Source: Alkaliphilus oremlandii OhILAs
GTDB lineage: Bacteria; Bacillota; Clostridia; Peptostreptococcales; Natronincolaceae
Length of the DNA: 64,000 nt
Direction: 5' to 3'
NCBI RefSeq assembly: GCF_000018325.1
Contig: NC_009922.1
Location: 620,001-684,000, forward strand
The notes beneath the pieces are model-generated. The model made no database searches. It saw nothing but the letters and a program-made list of their open reading frames with translations, and was not told where the DNA came from. Each line of letters begins with the position of its first letter. Within the stretch, counting starts at the first letter, position 1. Shown here one piece after another: positions 1-7,825 of this stretch. The position numbers were made by a program, and so were the translations under genes.

Positions 1-626
1 GCTCGAATCGGTGATCCATCGGCATCCTTATGCTTTAGTGGCAGTGCACAGAAGGTAAAAAGTTCATCACCGAGCAAGTGCAAATTCATTAAATTTTCAA
101 TAACTACAATCTCGCTATCTCGGAATAGCTTTTTATGGAGTGTAAGATTGATATCTACAATGGGATCCAGCCCGATGGTATCAAGACCAATGCCCTTTTT
201 ACGACTGTTTATTAAAAAGTCTGCAACTTCATGGTCGATGCAAGGGTACTCTCCAAAATATTGTTCTGTTCCCCAATATTGAGACCAGCCAGTATGAAAA
301 AGGAGGAACTCCGCTTGGAGAGCCTTATCTTTATATGGGAGAATATAATCCATAGTAATGGATTGACCTTCTCTCAAATCGGAGCAATGGATAACCAAGG
401 CCCTTCCGACGAATTGAGAAATTGGGAATTGGTCCAGTGTTGTTCTGTTTGGAAACAGGTGGGCAGGCGGATCCATATGAGTGCCCGTGTGTGTATACAG
501 AGTCACTAGGGTTTCTCTAAATCCATCCACCTCATAGGAATTTGCAGGTGAGAACTTAGGACCTTCCGTACCTGGATAAACAGGCATATCTTCTGAAATA
601 TAATGTGTCAGATCAAGAATTTTCAT
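1..626 (-). CDS. Cyclase family protein (kynurenine formamidase-like), 3' end outside window
   Basis: The minus-strand reading frame begins with ATG at 626 behind a GGAGGT site and runs open to the window edge, so the C-terminus is missing. The protein starts MKILDLTHYISEDMPVYPG and carries HTGTHMDPPAH near residues 45-55, the HxGTHxDxPxH metal-binding signature of the cyclase/kynurenine formamidase family. Members are metal-dependent amidases or lactonases acting on small molecules such as N-formylkynurenine. The true substrate cannot be told from sequence. No tryptophan catabolic gene lies next to it in the visible part. Confidence 0.85.
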   Translation of the reverse strand, partial: MKILDLTHYISEDMPVYPGTEGPKFSPANSYEVDGFRETLVTLYTHTGTHMDPPAHLFPNRTTLDQFPISQFVGRALVIHCSDLREGQSITMDYILPYKDKALQAEFLLFHTGWSQYWGTEQYFGEYPCIDHEVADFLINSRKKGIGLDTIGLDPIVDINLTLHKKLFRDSEIVVIENLMNLHLLGDELFTFCALPLKHKDADGSPIR

Positions 627-699
627 TTTTTACCTCCCAATAATATAGAAATTCAATTGAACTCATACTTTAGATTTTTGTAAAATTCTAAAAATTTCA

Positions 700-850
700 T
701 TTACTAATATTTATGATTGTACTATAATACAGCCATGACTTCAAGGAGACAGAACTGTTTTCTATACCATAGACGGAATAATCCATCGAAGACCATAGAT
801 GGAAAAACTAAAAAATATTGAAAGTGACCTTAGGGGTCACTTTTATTTTG
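700..850 (+). ncRNA. Candidate small transcript with its own promoter and terminator
   Basis: TTTACT (700-705), 17 nt, TATAAT (723-728) makes a plausible sigma-A promoter. About 95 nt further is a terminator hairpin: AAAGTGACC (821-829) pairs with GGTCACTTT (835-843), followed by a T-rich tail. No plus-strand gene of ordinary length lies between. The interval holds a 28-codon ORF (ATG 735) with AAGGAG inside it rather than before it, so a non-coding RNA of about 115 nt is the likelier reading. The terminator cannot serve the cyclase gene, which runs the other way. Confidence 0.35.
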
Positions 851-869
851 GAACTCTAATAGATAGAGG

Positions 870-898
870 TTGACAATACAAATATACCCTTATATAAT
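870..898 (+). promoter_or_regulatory. Consensus sigma-A promoter of the SPFH gene
   Basis: TTGACA at 870-875 and TATAAT at 893-898 with exactly 17 nt between: a perfect consensus match. The -10 box lies inside the left arm of the long palindrome at 887-933. Confidence 0.8.
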
Positions 899-933
899 AA
901 TGATATCGAAATGATATCATTATTATATAAGGG
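887..933. promoter_or_regulatory. Perfect 21-bp inverted repeat, candidate operator
   Basis: The left arm (887-907, beginning CCCTTATATAATAATG) is the exact reverse complement of the right arm (913-933), separated by GAAAT. It covers the -10 box and transcription start and runs into the Shine-Dalgarno sequence AAGGGAGG (929-936). A bound protein would block transcription, and the RNA hairpin would hide part of the ribosome site. The ribbon-helix-helix protein encoded two genes on (1988-2158) is the obvious candidate binder, but that is inference. Confidence 0.6.
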
Positions 934-943
934 AGGTTTTGCT

Positions 944-1969
944 ATGGTTGAAAAGATAATGAAAGATGAGCATTTGGTGACAGAAGAGAGGAAAGCAAAA
1001 AGTTCCAATGGTATGGTCATACTGATCTTAAACATCGTTTTAATGGTGGCTAGTATTTTTTCTATAATCATTGGGGCTAATTTGATCTCCAACACTGGCA
1101 ATTTATTTGGTATACTATTTATTGTAATTGGCGTAATTTATTTGATGATTGTAGGTCCGATTCTATTTGCAGGATTGAAGGTTTTAAAGCCGAATGAAGC
1201 ATTGGTATTAACTTTGTTTGGTAAATATACTGGAACTCTAAAGGGAGAAGGATTTTTCTTTGTAAATCCTTTCAGCAGCGCTGTAAGCCCAGCCTCAAAA
1301 AATACGAGCACAGGAAGCCTTGGAACGCAAGATCATATTAAGGTCAGCGCAAATGAAATTAATATCCCAAGTCAGCGAAGTAAAAAGATTTCTTTAAAGG
1401 CGATGACACTGAACAATGATAAGCAAAAAATTAATGATCAAATGGGAAATCCGATTATCATTGGTGTCGTAGTTATATGGAAGGTTGTAAATACAGCGAA
1501 AGCAGTATTCAATGTAGATAATTATGCAGAATATTTATCGATTCAAACAGACTCTGCTTTAAGAGACATTACGAGACTCTATCCCTACGACTCAGTTAAT
1601 GATGACAACGAGAAGTCTCTTCGTGGTAGTAGCCTTGAGGTTGCAGAAAAACTTAGACACGAGATTCAAAAGCGCGTAAATATTGCAGGACTTGAAGTCG
1701 TTGAGGCTAGAATAACGCATTTAGCCTATGCACCGGAAATAGCTTCTACAATGCTACAGAGACAACAGGCTTCAGCTATTATTGATGCTAGACAGATGAT
1801 TGTAGAAGGTGCGGTAGGTATGGTGGAAATGGCATTGGCTAAGCTGAGTGAAAATGATATTGTAACCCTAGATGAAGAACGGAAGGCTGCCATGGTTAGC
1901 AACCTACTGGTTGTATTGTGTGGGAATAAAGAAGCACAACCCATTGTAAATAGCGGTTCCCTATATTAA
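944..1969 (+). CDS. SPFH/band-7 domain membrane protein
   Basis: This is a 341-residue protein. I place the start at ATG 944, seven bases after AAGGGAGG; an in-frame ATG at 911 lies within the palindrome and has no ribosome site. Two hydrophobic segments (about residues 24-45 and 50-72) are followed by VLKPNEALVLTLFGKYTGTL, the typical opening of an SPFH domain, and a helical C-terminal part rich in Ala and Glu. SPFH proteins form oligomeric scaffolds on the membrane. The gene is followed after 18 bases by an Arc-type DNA-binding protein, which suggests an autoregulated two-gene operon. Confidence 0.85.
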   Translation: MVEKIMKDEHLVTEERKAKSSNGMVILILNIVLMVASIFSIIIGANLISNTGNLFGILFIVIGVIYLMIVGPILFAGLKVLKPNEALVLTLFGKYTGTLKGEGFFFVNPFSSAVSPASKNTSTGSLGTQDHIKVSANEINIPSQRSKKISLKAMTLNNDKQKINDQMGNPIIIGVVVIWKVVNTAKAVFNVDNYAEYLSIQTDSALRDITRLYPYDSVNDDNEKSLRGSSLEVAEKLRHEIQKRVNIAGLEVVEARITHLAYAPEIASTMLQRQQASAIIDARQMIVEGAVGMVEMALAKLSENDIVTLDEERKAAMVSNLLVVLCGNKEAQPIVNSGSLY

Positions 1970-1987
1970 AATAAAGGAGATGATGGA

Positions 1988-2158
1988 GTGGAAAAAAAAG
2001 AAAAAGACAATGAAAAAAAACAACTTTTATTAAGATTATCATCATCTCTCTGGAAAGATCTAGCACAATGGGCAGAGGACGACTTTAGATCCATCAATGG
2101 ACAAATAGAGTATCTTTTAACAGAATGTGTGAAGCAACATAAAAAAGGAAAAATGTAA
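1988..2158 (+). CDS. Arc/ribbon-helix-helix-like small DNA-binding protein
   Basis: This 56-residue ORF starts at GTG 1988, seven bases behind AAGGAGA. After a charged N-terminus (EKKEKDNEKKQ) the chain reads LLLRLSSSLWKDLAQWAEDDFRSINGQIEYLLTECV. That is the beta strand, helix, helix pattern of Arc-type repressors, with the SINGQIEYLL segment typical of the second helix. It follows the SPFH gene closely and is almost certainly co-transcribed with it. Proteins of this fold bind palindromic operators as dimers, so the 887-933 inverted repeat is a natural target. Confidence 0.7.
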   Translation: MEKKEKDNEKKQLLLRLSSSLWKDLAQWAEDDFRSINGQIEYLLTECVKQHKKGKM

Positions 2159-2165
2159 AAAGATA

Positions 2166-2215
2166 TTTACTTCGAACGTTTGTTCTGATACAATAAAACT
2201 AAAGAACAAATGTTT
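2166..2215 (+). promoter_or_regulatory. Promoter with two LexA (Dinbox)-like sites
   Basis: CGAACGTTTGTTCT (2173-2186) and AGAACAAATGTTTG (2203-2216) both fit the GAAC-N4-GTTC/T form of the Gram-positive SOS box. The first lies between a weak -35 (TTTACT, 2166-2171) and an extended -10 (TGATACAAT, 2186-2194); the second lies just after the start of transcription. This is the usual layout for LexA repression. Confidence 0.6.
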
Positions 2216-2226
2216 GGAGTGATACT

Positions 2227-2469
2227 ATGGTAAATCAATCATTAAAGTACTCATTAAACAATCATAAAGTAATTACAATCATGTATATGAAAGACTTAGA
2301 GATCATACAAAGAAGAATTCAAGTTTTAAAGATGGAGAGTGGGCTTATAAAGGCACTAGACATCGATAAGGGACAGCTTAGAACCTTTAGGATAGACCGA
2401 ATATTATCTGCAATTGATACCAAACTCATGGGGAACGAAGATAGCATGGCGGAGAACTATATCTTTTAA
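2227..2469 (+). CDS. Small WYL-like protein, probably SOS-controlled
   Basis: This 80-residue protein starts at ATG 2227, behind TTGGAGTG. The central part (VITIMYMKDLEIIQRRIQVL, then KALDIDKGQLRTFRIDRIL) resembles the core of a WYL domain: an 'I.I.Y' strand, then 'GQ.R.FR.DRI'. A free-standing short WYL-like chain without a helix-turn-helix is unusual. The two LexA-like boxes in the promoter suggest induction by DNA damage. The family assignment rests on pattern resemblance only. It could also be a YolD-like protein, another small SOS-regulated family. Confidence 0.5.
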   Translation: MVNQSLKYSLNNHKVITIMYMKDLEIIQRRIQVLKMESGLIKALDIDKGQLRTFRIDRILSAIDTKLMGNEDSMAENYIF

Positions 2470-2604
2470 GGAATACAGTGGATAAAAAATATAAAAATTT
2501 TAGAAATAAAGGTGTATAGATTTAACAAAGCTGCACATAATAAGATTGTAAGATTCGTGATAGAAAATTGGGCTCCAGTTTAGACTGAGAGTTAAATATA
2601 TTTA

Positions 2605-2665
2605 TAAGGTCCGTAATGGATTTTAATAAATATAAAACCATTTCCATTACGGATCTTACTTTTTT
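2605..2665 (+). terminator. Rho-independent terminator
   Basis: A 16-bp stem (2605-2620 with 2643-2658, one G-U pair) around a 22-nt loop is followed by six T. It ends the small SOS-type gene upstream. Confidence 0.7.
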
Positions 2666-2770
2666 ATTGATATAATATAAGGTACATAGGTTTTCAGGAT
2701 GGTTTGCGAATGTTAAAATAGATTTAAATAAAATAAAGTTTAATAATATATGGCAAAGGTGGAGAAAGAG

Positions 2771-4216
2771 ATGGGTAAACTAGAGGGATTAAAGCCAGAG
2801 AGAGTATTTTATTACTTCGAAGAATTAACGAAGATACCGAGGGAGTCCTATAATGAAGAGCAGGTTAGCAACTATATTAAAAGTGTGGGAGAAGACTTAG
2901 GATTAGAAACAATTCAAGATGATTTGTTGAATGTGATCATCAGAAAACCAGCAAGCCCAGGATATGAAAATGCCGAGGGCGTAATTATTCAAGGTCATAT
3001 GGACATGGTGTGTGAAAAAGAAAGTGATAGTGAACACGATTTTCAAAAAGATCCAATCTCTTTAATCGTGGATGGAGACTATATTTGTGCAGATAAAACC
3101 ACTTTAGGTGCAGACAATGGTATTGCAATCGCAATGGGGTTGGCCATATTGGAGGACAATACGCTACAGCATCCTGCAATTGAATTCCTTGCTACAAGCT
3201 CAGAAGAGACCGAAATGGATGGTGCATTGGGTTTAGCAGAGGATGCTTTAAAGGGTACAAGGTTTCTGAATTTAGATTCCGAAGAGGAAGGTGTAGTGAT
3301 TGCAGGATCTGCTGGAGGAGAGCTCATCAAAATAGAGATTCAGTCGACCTATGAAGAACTTCAAGACTCCATGGGTTTTGATATAGAAATCAAAGGTTTA
3401 ATGGGTGGACACTCTGGTATGGAAATTAATAAACCGAGAGAAAATGCAAATAAAATACTTGGCAATTTATTAAAGGAATTAGCAGAGCGGATGGAAATTC
3501 GATTGATTTCCATTACAGGTGGAACGAAGGACAATGCCATTCCAAGAAGTGCAGGAGCTAAAGTTGCATTAGTGCAAGAAGATAGAGTTCAGTTTGAAAA
3601 TATTATGGAAGAAATCAAGGGAAGGGTTATAGAAAAAAACAAAGGAAAAGAACCCGGAATTGATATTTCTGTTGAACGCTGTGAAACCGTAACACAAGGT
3701 TTTTCTAAGAATACATTAAAATCTGTTGTAGAACTTTTGGAAAATCTGCCCACAGGTGTCTTTACAATGTTAGAAGGTTATGACAATATTGTTGAAAGTT
3801 CTTCAAACCTAGCTATTATTAAAACGGAGGATGAAAAAATAACGGTCCAGATATCCCTTAGAAGTTCCATAGAACGCCGATTGAAGGAGATGGAAGCACT
3901 GATTATAAAAGAAGCAGATAAAATCAATGCAGTGTATACCATCGGTGCTAGTTATCCAGAATGGGAATACAGGCCGGATTCAAACTTAAGAAAGATAGCC
4001 ATGGCTGTATATGAGCATGTATTCGGAGTAAAGATGGAAGCTGCAGTAATTCATGCTGGGCTGGAATGTGGCGCTATGGCAAAAAAATATCCGAATATGG
4101 ATTTAATATCTTTTGGACCGAATATTTATGATGTACATACACCAAAGGAGAAAATAAGTATTTCATCTACCAAAAGAATTTATGAATATACAGTGGCTCT
4201 ATTAAAATCTCTATAA
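2771..4216 (+). CDS. pepD: Aminoacyl-histidine dipeptidase (M20 family)
   Basis: This 481-residue M20 metallopeptidase probably hydrolyses Xaa-His and other dipeptides in the cytoplasm. GHMDMVCEK supplies the first zinc His and Asp, GADNG the bridging Asp, SSEETEMDGA the catalytic Glu pair, and NLDSEEEG and a late HAGLECG further ligands; the MGGHSG lid-domain motif is present. ATG 2771 is preferred, six bases after GGTGGAG; ATG 2750 has no ribosome site. The length fits the PepD group. The gene stands alone between terminator-like elements. Confidence 0.9.
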   Translation: MGKLEGLKPERVFYYFEELTKIPRESYNEEQVSNYIKSVGEDLGLETIQDDLLNVIIRKPASPGYENAEGVIIQGHMDMVCEKESDSEHDFQKDPISLIVDGDYICADKTTLGADNGIAIAMGLAILEDNTLQHPAIEFLATSSEETEMDGALGLAEDALKGTRFLNLDSEEEGVVIAGSAGGELIKIEIQSTYEELQDSMGFDIEIKGLMGGHSGMEINKPRENANKILGNLLKELAERMEIRLISITGGTKDNAIPRSAGAKVALVQEDRVQFENIMEEIKGRVIEKNKGKEPGIDISVERCETVTQGFSKNTLKSVVELLENLPTGVFTMLEGYDNIVESSSNLAIIKTEDEKITVQISLRSSIERRLKEMEALIIKEADKINAVYTIGASYPEWEYRPDSNLRKIAMAVYEHVFGVKMEAAVIHAGLECGAMAKKYPNMDLISFGPNIYDVHTPKEKISISSTKRIYEYTVALLKSL

Positions 4217-4237
4217 ATTGACATAAAGTTAACTTGT

Positions 4238-4266
4238 TTGAATCTTCCTTCAATTTGTGGTATAAA
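4238..4266 (+). promoter_or_regulatory. Probable sigma-A promoter of the HDOD gene
   Basis: TTGAAT (4238-4243), 17 nt, TATAAA (4261-4266), about 30 bases before the TTG start at 4297. Another TTGACA lies at 4218 without a matching -10. Confidence 0.45.
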
Positions 4267-4296
4267 TAGATTACCAGAAATATAGGGGGGATTCGA

Positions 4297-5175
4297 TTGC
4301 AAGAAAATCAACTGCTGATGCTATTAGATCGATCAGAGCTAATACCGAAGCCATCCAGAGAAATTAGCGATATTTTTAAGATACTGAATAATCCCGTAGA
4401 ATTGGATATCGACTTATTGGTCGAAAAAATTCAGGACGTAGAAAATCTTCATGACCTCATGATCAAGAATTTAAATACGGGATATTTTAAAGCTAATAGA
4501 GAAATAAAAACGATTAAAGAAGCCATTGTCTATTTTGGTATGCAGACCATACAGAATCTGATTACGTTGTTCATTACAATCCAGTTATTTTCTGAAGCAA
4601 GGGATCTGAATAAAGGGGAGAAGCCGGAAAGAGTATTCTATATGGATCAATATTTTAAGCATGTGCTAGGAACATCTGTAGCCAGTGCCATGTTATCTGC
4701 CATGCTCAATATCGGCGACCGCTACAAGTTGTTTTCCTATGGCTTAATACATGATATCGGCATAGTGGTTGTAGATACCTGTACACCGGAGCTATTGGAC
4801 CAGGTAACGAAGAAGTTGAAATCGGGGGTGCATCAAGTGGTGGCAGAACGACTGGCCTTCAGTGGTATAACCCATGCAGAAATAGGGGCATGGCTCTGTA
4901 GAAAGTGGAACATAAGGCAGGATATTGTGGATATTGTCGAATTTCACCATACGCCTTTTTTAGCCAAGGAAACTACGGATGAACTAAAGATCATACATAT
5001 TGCAGATGTAATCAGCACGATGTATTATGAAAAGCTTTTGGGTGTAAACCTCCACCATGGACTCAGCAATAAATTGATGGATTCACTGGGGATAAAGGAG
5101 AGTCATATTAAAATTATTGTTGAGAAGCTTCCTGAAGAAGTAGAACGATTAAATTATTTTTCTATCTATGGGTAG
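4297..5175 (+). CDS. HDOD domain signalling protein
   Basis: This 292-residue protein uses a TTG start at 4297 behind ATAGGGGGGA. It has the HDOD pattern: ISDIFKILNNPVELDIDLLVEKIQ, then IKEAIVYFGMQTIQNLITLF (the 'A...LG...v..l' helix) and, later, FSYGLIHDIGIVVVD. HDOD is related to HD hydrolases but usually lacks activity and takes part in signalling. An HD pair is visible in GLIHDIG, and HAEIGAWLCRKW and VEFHHTP follow, so residual metal binding is possible. The gene sits just before fdhD with 45 bases between, which suggests co-transcription rather than a shared function. Confidence 0.75.
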   Translation: MQENQLLMLLDRSELIPKPSREISDIFKILNNPVELDIDLLVEKIQDVENLHDLMIKNLNTGYFKANREIKTIKEAIVYFGMQTIQNLITLFITIQLFSEARDLNKGEKPERVFYMDQYFKHVLGTSVASAMLSAMLNIGDRYKLFSYGLIHDIGIVVVDTCTPELLDQVTKKLKSGVHQVVAERLAFSGITHAEIGAWLCRKWNIRQDIVDIVEFHHTPFLAKETTDELKIIHIADVISTMYYEKLLGVNLHHGLSNKLMDSLGIKESHIKIIVEKLPEEVERLNYFSIYG

Positions 5176-5220
5176 TTGCAGCATAATTTACTTTTAAATT
5201 TAGACATAGGAGATGATTCC

Positions 5221-6006
5221 ATGGAACGGACCAATACCATCGATATGATTAGATTGAAGAATGGCGAAATGGAATGTATAGAAGACACGGTAATATCGGA
5301 ATATCCCCTCACTATTTTTATCAATGGAAAGGAACTGGTGACATTGCTATGTTCTCCAGAGGGGCTAGAATATTTGGCCGTAGGGTTTTTAGTATCAGAG
5401 GGAATGATTAAAAATATAGAGCAGATAGAGAAGGTTACCATAGATCAAGACAAAGGATACGCTCATGTAGAGTTAAAGAATAAGTCTGCATTTACAGAAG
5501 AATTATTTGGAAAGAGAACCATTACTACAGGATGTGGCAAAGGAACTGTATTTTATAATGTACTGGACTCTCTAGGAACGAAAAAAATAAATCATCCTAT
5601 AAAGATTGAAAGTGAAAAAATACTGGAGCTTTCCAGAAAACTAAATGAAGAATCGCAGCTTTTTAAAGAAACAGGAGGGGTTCATAGCTGTGCACTATGC
5701 GATGAAGATCGTATTATTTTATTTCACGAGGACGTGGGGAGGCACAATGCTGTTGATAAAATTATTGGAGAGGCTCTTTTATCGGGTCTAAACTTGAATG
5801 ATAAAATATTAATAACCAGTGGTAGGATTTCTTCGGAGATGATCATTAAAACTATAAAGAATAATATTCCTGTGATTGTGTCAAGATCTGCACCGACGGA
5901 TCTTTCTGTAAAGATTGCGAAGCAGTTCCATGTGACACTGATCGGCTTTGTTAGAGGAAATAGAATGAATATATATAATGGAACGGAAAATTTGACAATA
6001 AAATAA
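5221..6006 (+). CDS. fdhD: Formate dehydrogenase accessory sulfurtransferase FdhD
   Basis: This 261-residue protein starts at ATG 5221, seven bases after TAGGAGAT. FdhD transfers sulfur from the cysteine desulfurase to the molybdenum or tungsten bis-MGD cofactor, which formate dehydrogenase needs for activity. The essential CxxC is present as SCALC (Cys157, Cys160), followed by the conserved HEDVGRHNAVDKIIG and SGRISSEM segments. Downstream moaA and a MOSC gene make a molybdopterin group; no formate dehydrogenase gene is in the window. Confidence 0.92.
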   Translation: MERTNTIDMIRLKNGEMECIEDTVISEYPLTIFINGKELVTLLCSPEGLEYLAVGFLVSEGMIKNIEQIEKVTIDQDKGYAHVELKNKSAFTEELFGKRTITTGCGKGTVFYNVLDSLGTKKINHPIKIESEKILELSRKLNEESQLFKETGGVHSCALCDEDRIILFHEDVGRHNAVDKIIGEALLSGLNLNDKILITSGRISSEMIIKTIKNNIPVIVSRSAPTDLSVKIAKQFHVTLIGFVRGNRMNIYNGTENLTIK

Positions 6007-6110
6007 CTAAAATATCATTATTTATTCCTATAATCCTTTAAAATATGATAAAATAAGAGTTATTAATAGAAAATAGTTTTATTATAGAATTTAAAGGACG
6101 TGAAATAGAT

Positions 6111-7073
6111 ATGAAAGATTTATATAGTAGAAGAATTAATTATATGAGGATTTCTATAACAGATTTATGTAATCTGAGATGTCAATATTGTATGCCTGCG
6201 GAGGGGATTTGCAAAAAAGATCATAAAGAGGTACTAACCTTAGAAGAGATAACAGATATTGTAAAGGCTGGCGTAGGTCTAGGGATTGATAAAGTAAGGA
6301 TCACTGGCGGTGAGCCCTTGGTAAGAAATGGGATTGTAGAGTTTATTCAAATGATCTCCAATATCGACGGCATCAAGGATATCGCTATTACCACCAATGG
6401 AATTTTACTGCCTAGATATGCAGAGGCTCTGAAGGAAGCTGGATTGAAAAGAGTGAATATCAGTATAGATTCCTTAAACCCAGATAAATATAGAGAGATC
6501 ACAAGGGGTGGGGATTTATCCAAGGTCTTAGAAGGGATCAATGAATGTATCCGATTGGGTCTAACTCCAGTAAAGCTTAATGTGGTAGCCATCGGTGGGT
6601 ATAATGACGATGAAATTGAGGATTTTATTCAATTGACCATGGACAAGCCAATCGATGTGCGCTTTATAGAACTGATGCCTATTGGAGAAGCTAGCCAATG
6701 GGGAAAAGATCGATTTATTTCGAATGAAGAAATTGTCCATCGGTTTAAAAATTTAGTGCCCATGGAAACAGAAAAATCCAGTCCGGCAAAATACTATCAG
6801 CTTCCTGGTGGCATGGGAAGAGTAGGGCTAATTAATCCTATCAGTAGTCATTTCTGTGGAGACTGTAATCGAGTACGATTGACATCCGATGGTAAATTAA
6901 AGCCATGCTTACACAGCAACCATGAAATTGATATTTTAGATGCGGTTCGAAATCATCCAGAAAAAATACAGGAAGTTTTAGCTTCTGCCATTCTGAGTAA
7001 GCCAGAAAAGCATGATTTGCTTACGGACAGCCATGAAGAGAGCAATAGAGGAATGTCTCAAATCGGAGGCTAG
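6111..7073 (+). CDS. moaA: GTP 3',8-cyclase MoaA (radical SAM)
   Basis: This 320-residue enzyme catalyses the first step of molybdopterin synthesis, GTP to 3',8-cyclo-GTP. The radical SAM cluster motif is Cys20, Cys24, Cys27 (DLCNLRCQYC). The second cluster site is seen in the C-terminal CGDCNRVRLTSDGKLKPC, and the chain ends in the double Gly (QIGG) that is required for activity. ITGGEPLVR is the SAM-binding GGE segment. The MOSC gene follows two bases after the stop codon. Confidence 0.95.
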   Translation: MKDLYSRRINYMRISITDLCNLRCQYCMPAEGICKKDHKEVLTLEEITDIVKAGVGLGIDKVRITGGEPLVRNGIVEFIQMISNIDGIKDIAITTNGILLPRYAEALKEAGLKRVNISIDSLNPDKYREITRGGDLSKVLEGINECIRLGLTPVKLNVVAIGGYNDDEIEDFIQLTMDKPIDVRFIELMPIGEASQWGKDRFISNEEIVHRFKNLVPMETEKSSPAKYYQLPGGMGRVGLINPISSHFCGDCNRVRLTSDGKLKPCLHSNHEIDILDAVRNHPEKIQEVLASAILSKPEKHDLLTDSHEESNRGMSQIGG

Positions 7074-7075
7074 TC

Positions 7076-7486
7076 ATGGCAAAGGTAAAGAGCATAAGCT
7101 TTAAGGAGAATAACGGGTGGACGGAGTGCAATCACTTATATTTGGATGCCTCAAAGTTGAAAGAGAGCAAGGGCAGAATCAGCTTCATTACACAGATAGG
7201 GCAAGAACGACTTCTTAAGGATGAAATGAAGGGATTTTGTCACCAACGGTTTAAGGCAAACTTCGTTGTTAGGGAAATGGAGATCAAGGACTTAGTTGTA
7301 GATATGCAGCTTCGGGTAGGAGATACCATCGTAAGCATCATCCAGGTAGGGAAGGCATGTCTATTAGAGTGTCCAATCATAGAGGCGTCTAATCCATCCT
7401 GCTTTGTGAATCGACAGGTTTTCTTTGGAGCGATTATTCGAGAAGGACTTGTAAAAAAAGAGGATGCTATTCATATTTTAGACTAG
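7076..7486 (+). CDS. MOSC domain protein
   Basis: This 136-residue single-domain protein begins two bases after the moaA stop, with GGAGGC overlapping the end of moaA. Stand-alone MOSC proteins next to moa genes are thought to carry sulfur or the cofactor to molybdoenzymes. The RFKANFVVR segment and the conserved Cys region (GKACLLECPIIEA) fit the family, the Cys being the presumed sulfur carrier. It is the last gene of the moaA transcript and is followed directly by a terminator. Confidence 0.75.
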   Translation: MAKVKSISFKENNGWTECNHLYLDASKLKESKGRISFITQIGQERLLKDEMKGFCHQRFKANFVVREMEIKDLVVDMQLRVGDTIVSIIQVGKACLLECPIIEASNPSCFVNRQVFFGAIIREGLVKKEDAIHILD

Positions 7487-7511
7487 GTGTTTTTGAACAC
7501 CTAGTTTTTTT
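7483..7511 (+). terminator. Rho-independent terminator after the MOSC gene
   Basis: CTAGGTGTT (7483-7491) pairs with AACACCTAG (7496-7504), followed by seven T. The stem overlaps the stop codon of the MOSC gene. The 115-bp repeat array begins right after the T run. Confidence 0.85.
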
Positions 7512-7512
7512 A

Positions 7513-7763
7513 TGACCTAACCCAATTTATGCGACCAAAGGAAGCAATAAATTGATGGTAGGTCAAACGCAACGAACACCAAATTTGCACGACCAGAGGA
7601 AGTGAACAAATTTGAGTTGTGAGACTGCGAAATAACCCAATTTATGCGACCAAAGGAAGCAATAAATTGATGGTAGGTCAAACGCAACGAACACCAAATT
7701 TGCACGACCGGAGGAAGTGAACAAATTTGAGTTGTGAGACTGCGAAATAACCCAATTTATGCA
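7513..7763. repeat. 115-bp tandem repeat, array 1 (two copies plus a 13-bp start of a third)
   Basis: Units begin at 7521, 7636 and 7751 (CCCAATTTATGC), a period of exactly 115 bp; the two full units differ at about one position. Each unit contains two inverted pairs: AATTTAT/ATAAATT around a GCGACCAAAGGAAGC loop, and CAAATTTG/CAAATTTG around a CACGACCAGAGGAAGTG loop, so the two loops resemble one another (CGACC-RAGGAAG). The array opens with TGACCTAA, complementary to the TAGGTCA within each unit. It holds no credible gene. The same family recurs at 23081. Confidence 0.85.
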
Positions 7764-7787
7764 ATGAAGGAATAGGAAAGAATAATG

Positions 7788-7820
7788 TCCCCCCCATTGG
7801 AATAAAATATATGGGGGGGA
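7788..7820 (+). promoter_or_regulatory. Hairpin with C7/G7 stem hiding the ribosome site
   Basis: TCCCCCCCAT (7788-7797) is the exact complement of ATGGGGGGGA (7811-7820) around a 13-nt A/T loop. The G tract is the only ribosome site available for the start at 7826. In RNA the stem would close it, so translation may depend on melting or on a bound factor. Confidence 0.55.
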
Positions 7821-7825
7821 TTCGC

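Noticed and set aside
6007..6110. Possible molybdenum-cofactor riboswitch before moaA
   Set aside because: The gap is too short and too A/T-rich for that RNA; no conserved stems were seen.
7517..7705. Minus-strand ORF over the 115-bp repeats, with a repeating peptide
   Set aside because: The ORF exists only because the repeat period keeps the frame open for a short way; there is no ribosome site, and the second array gives a different frame.
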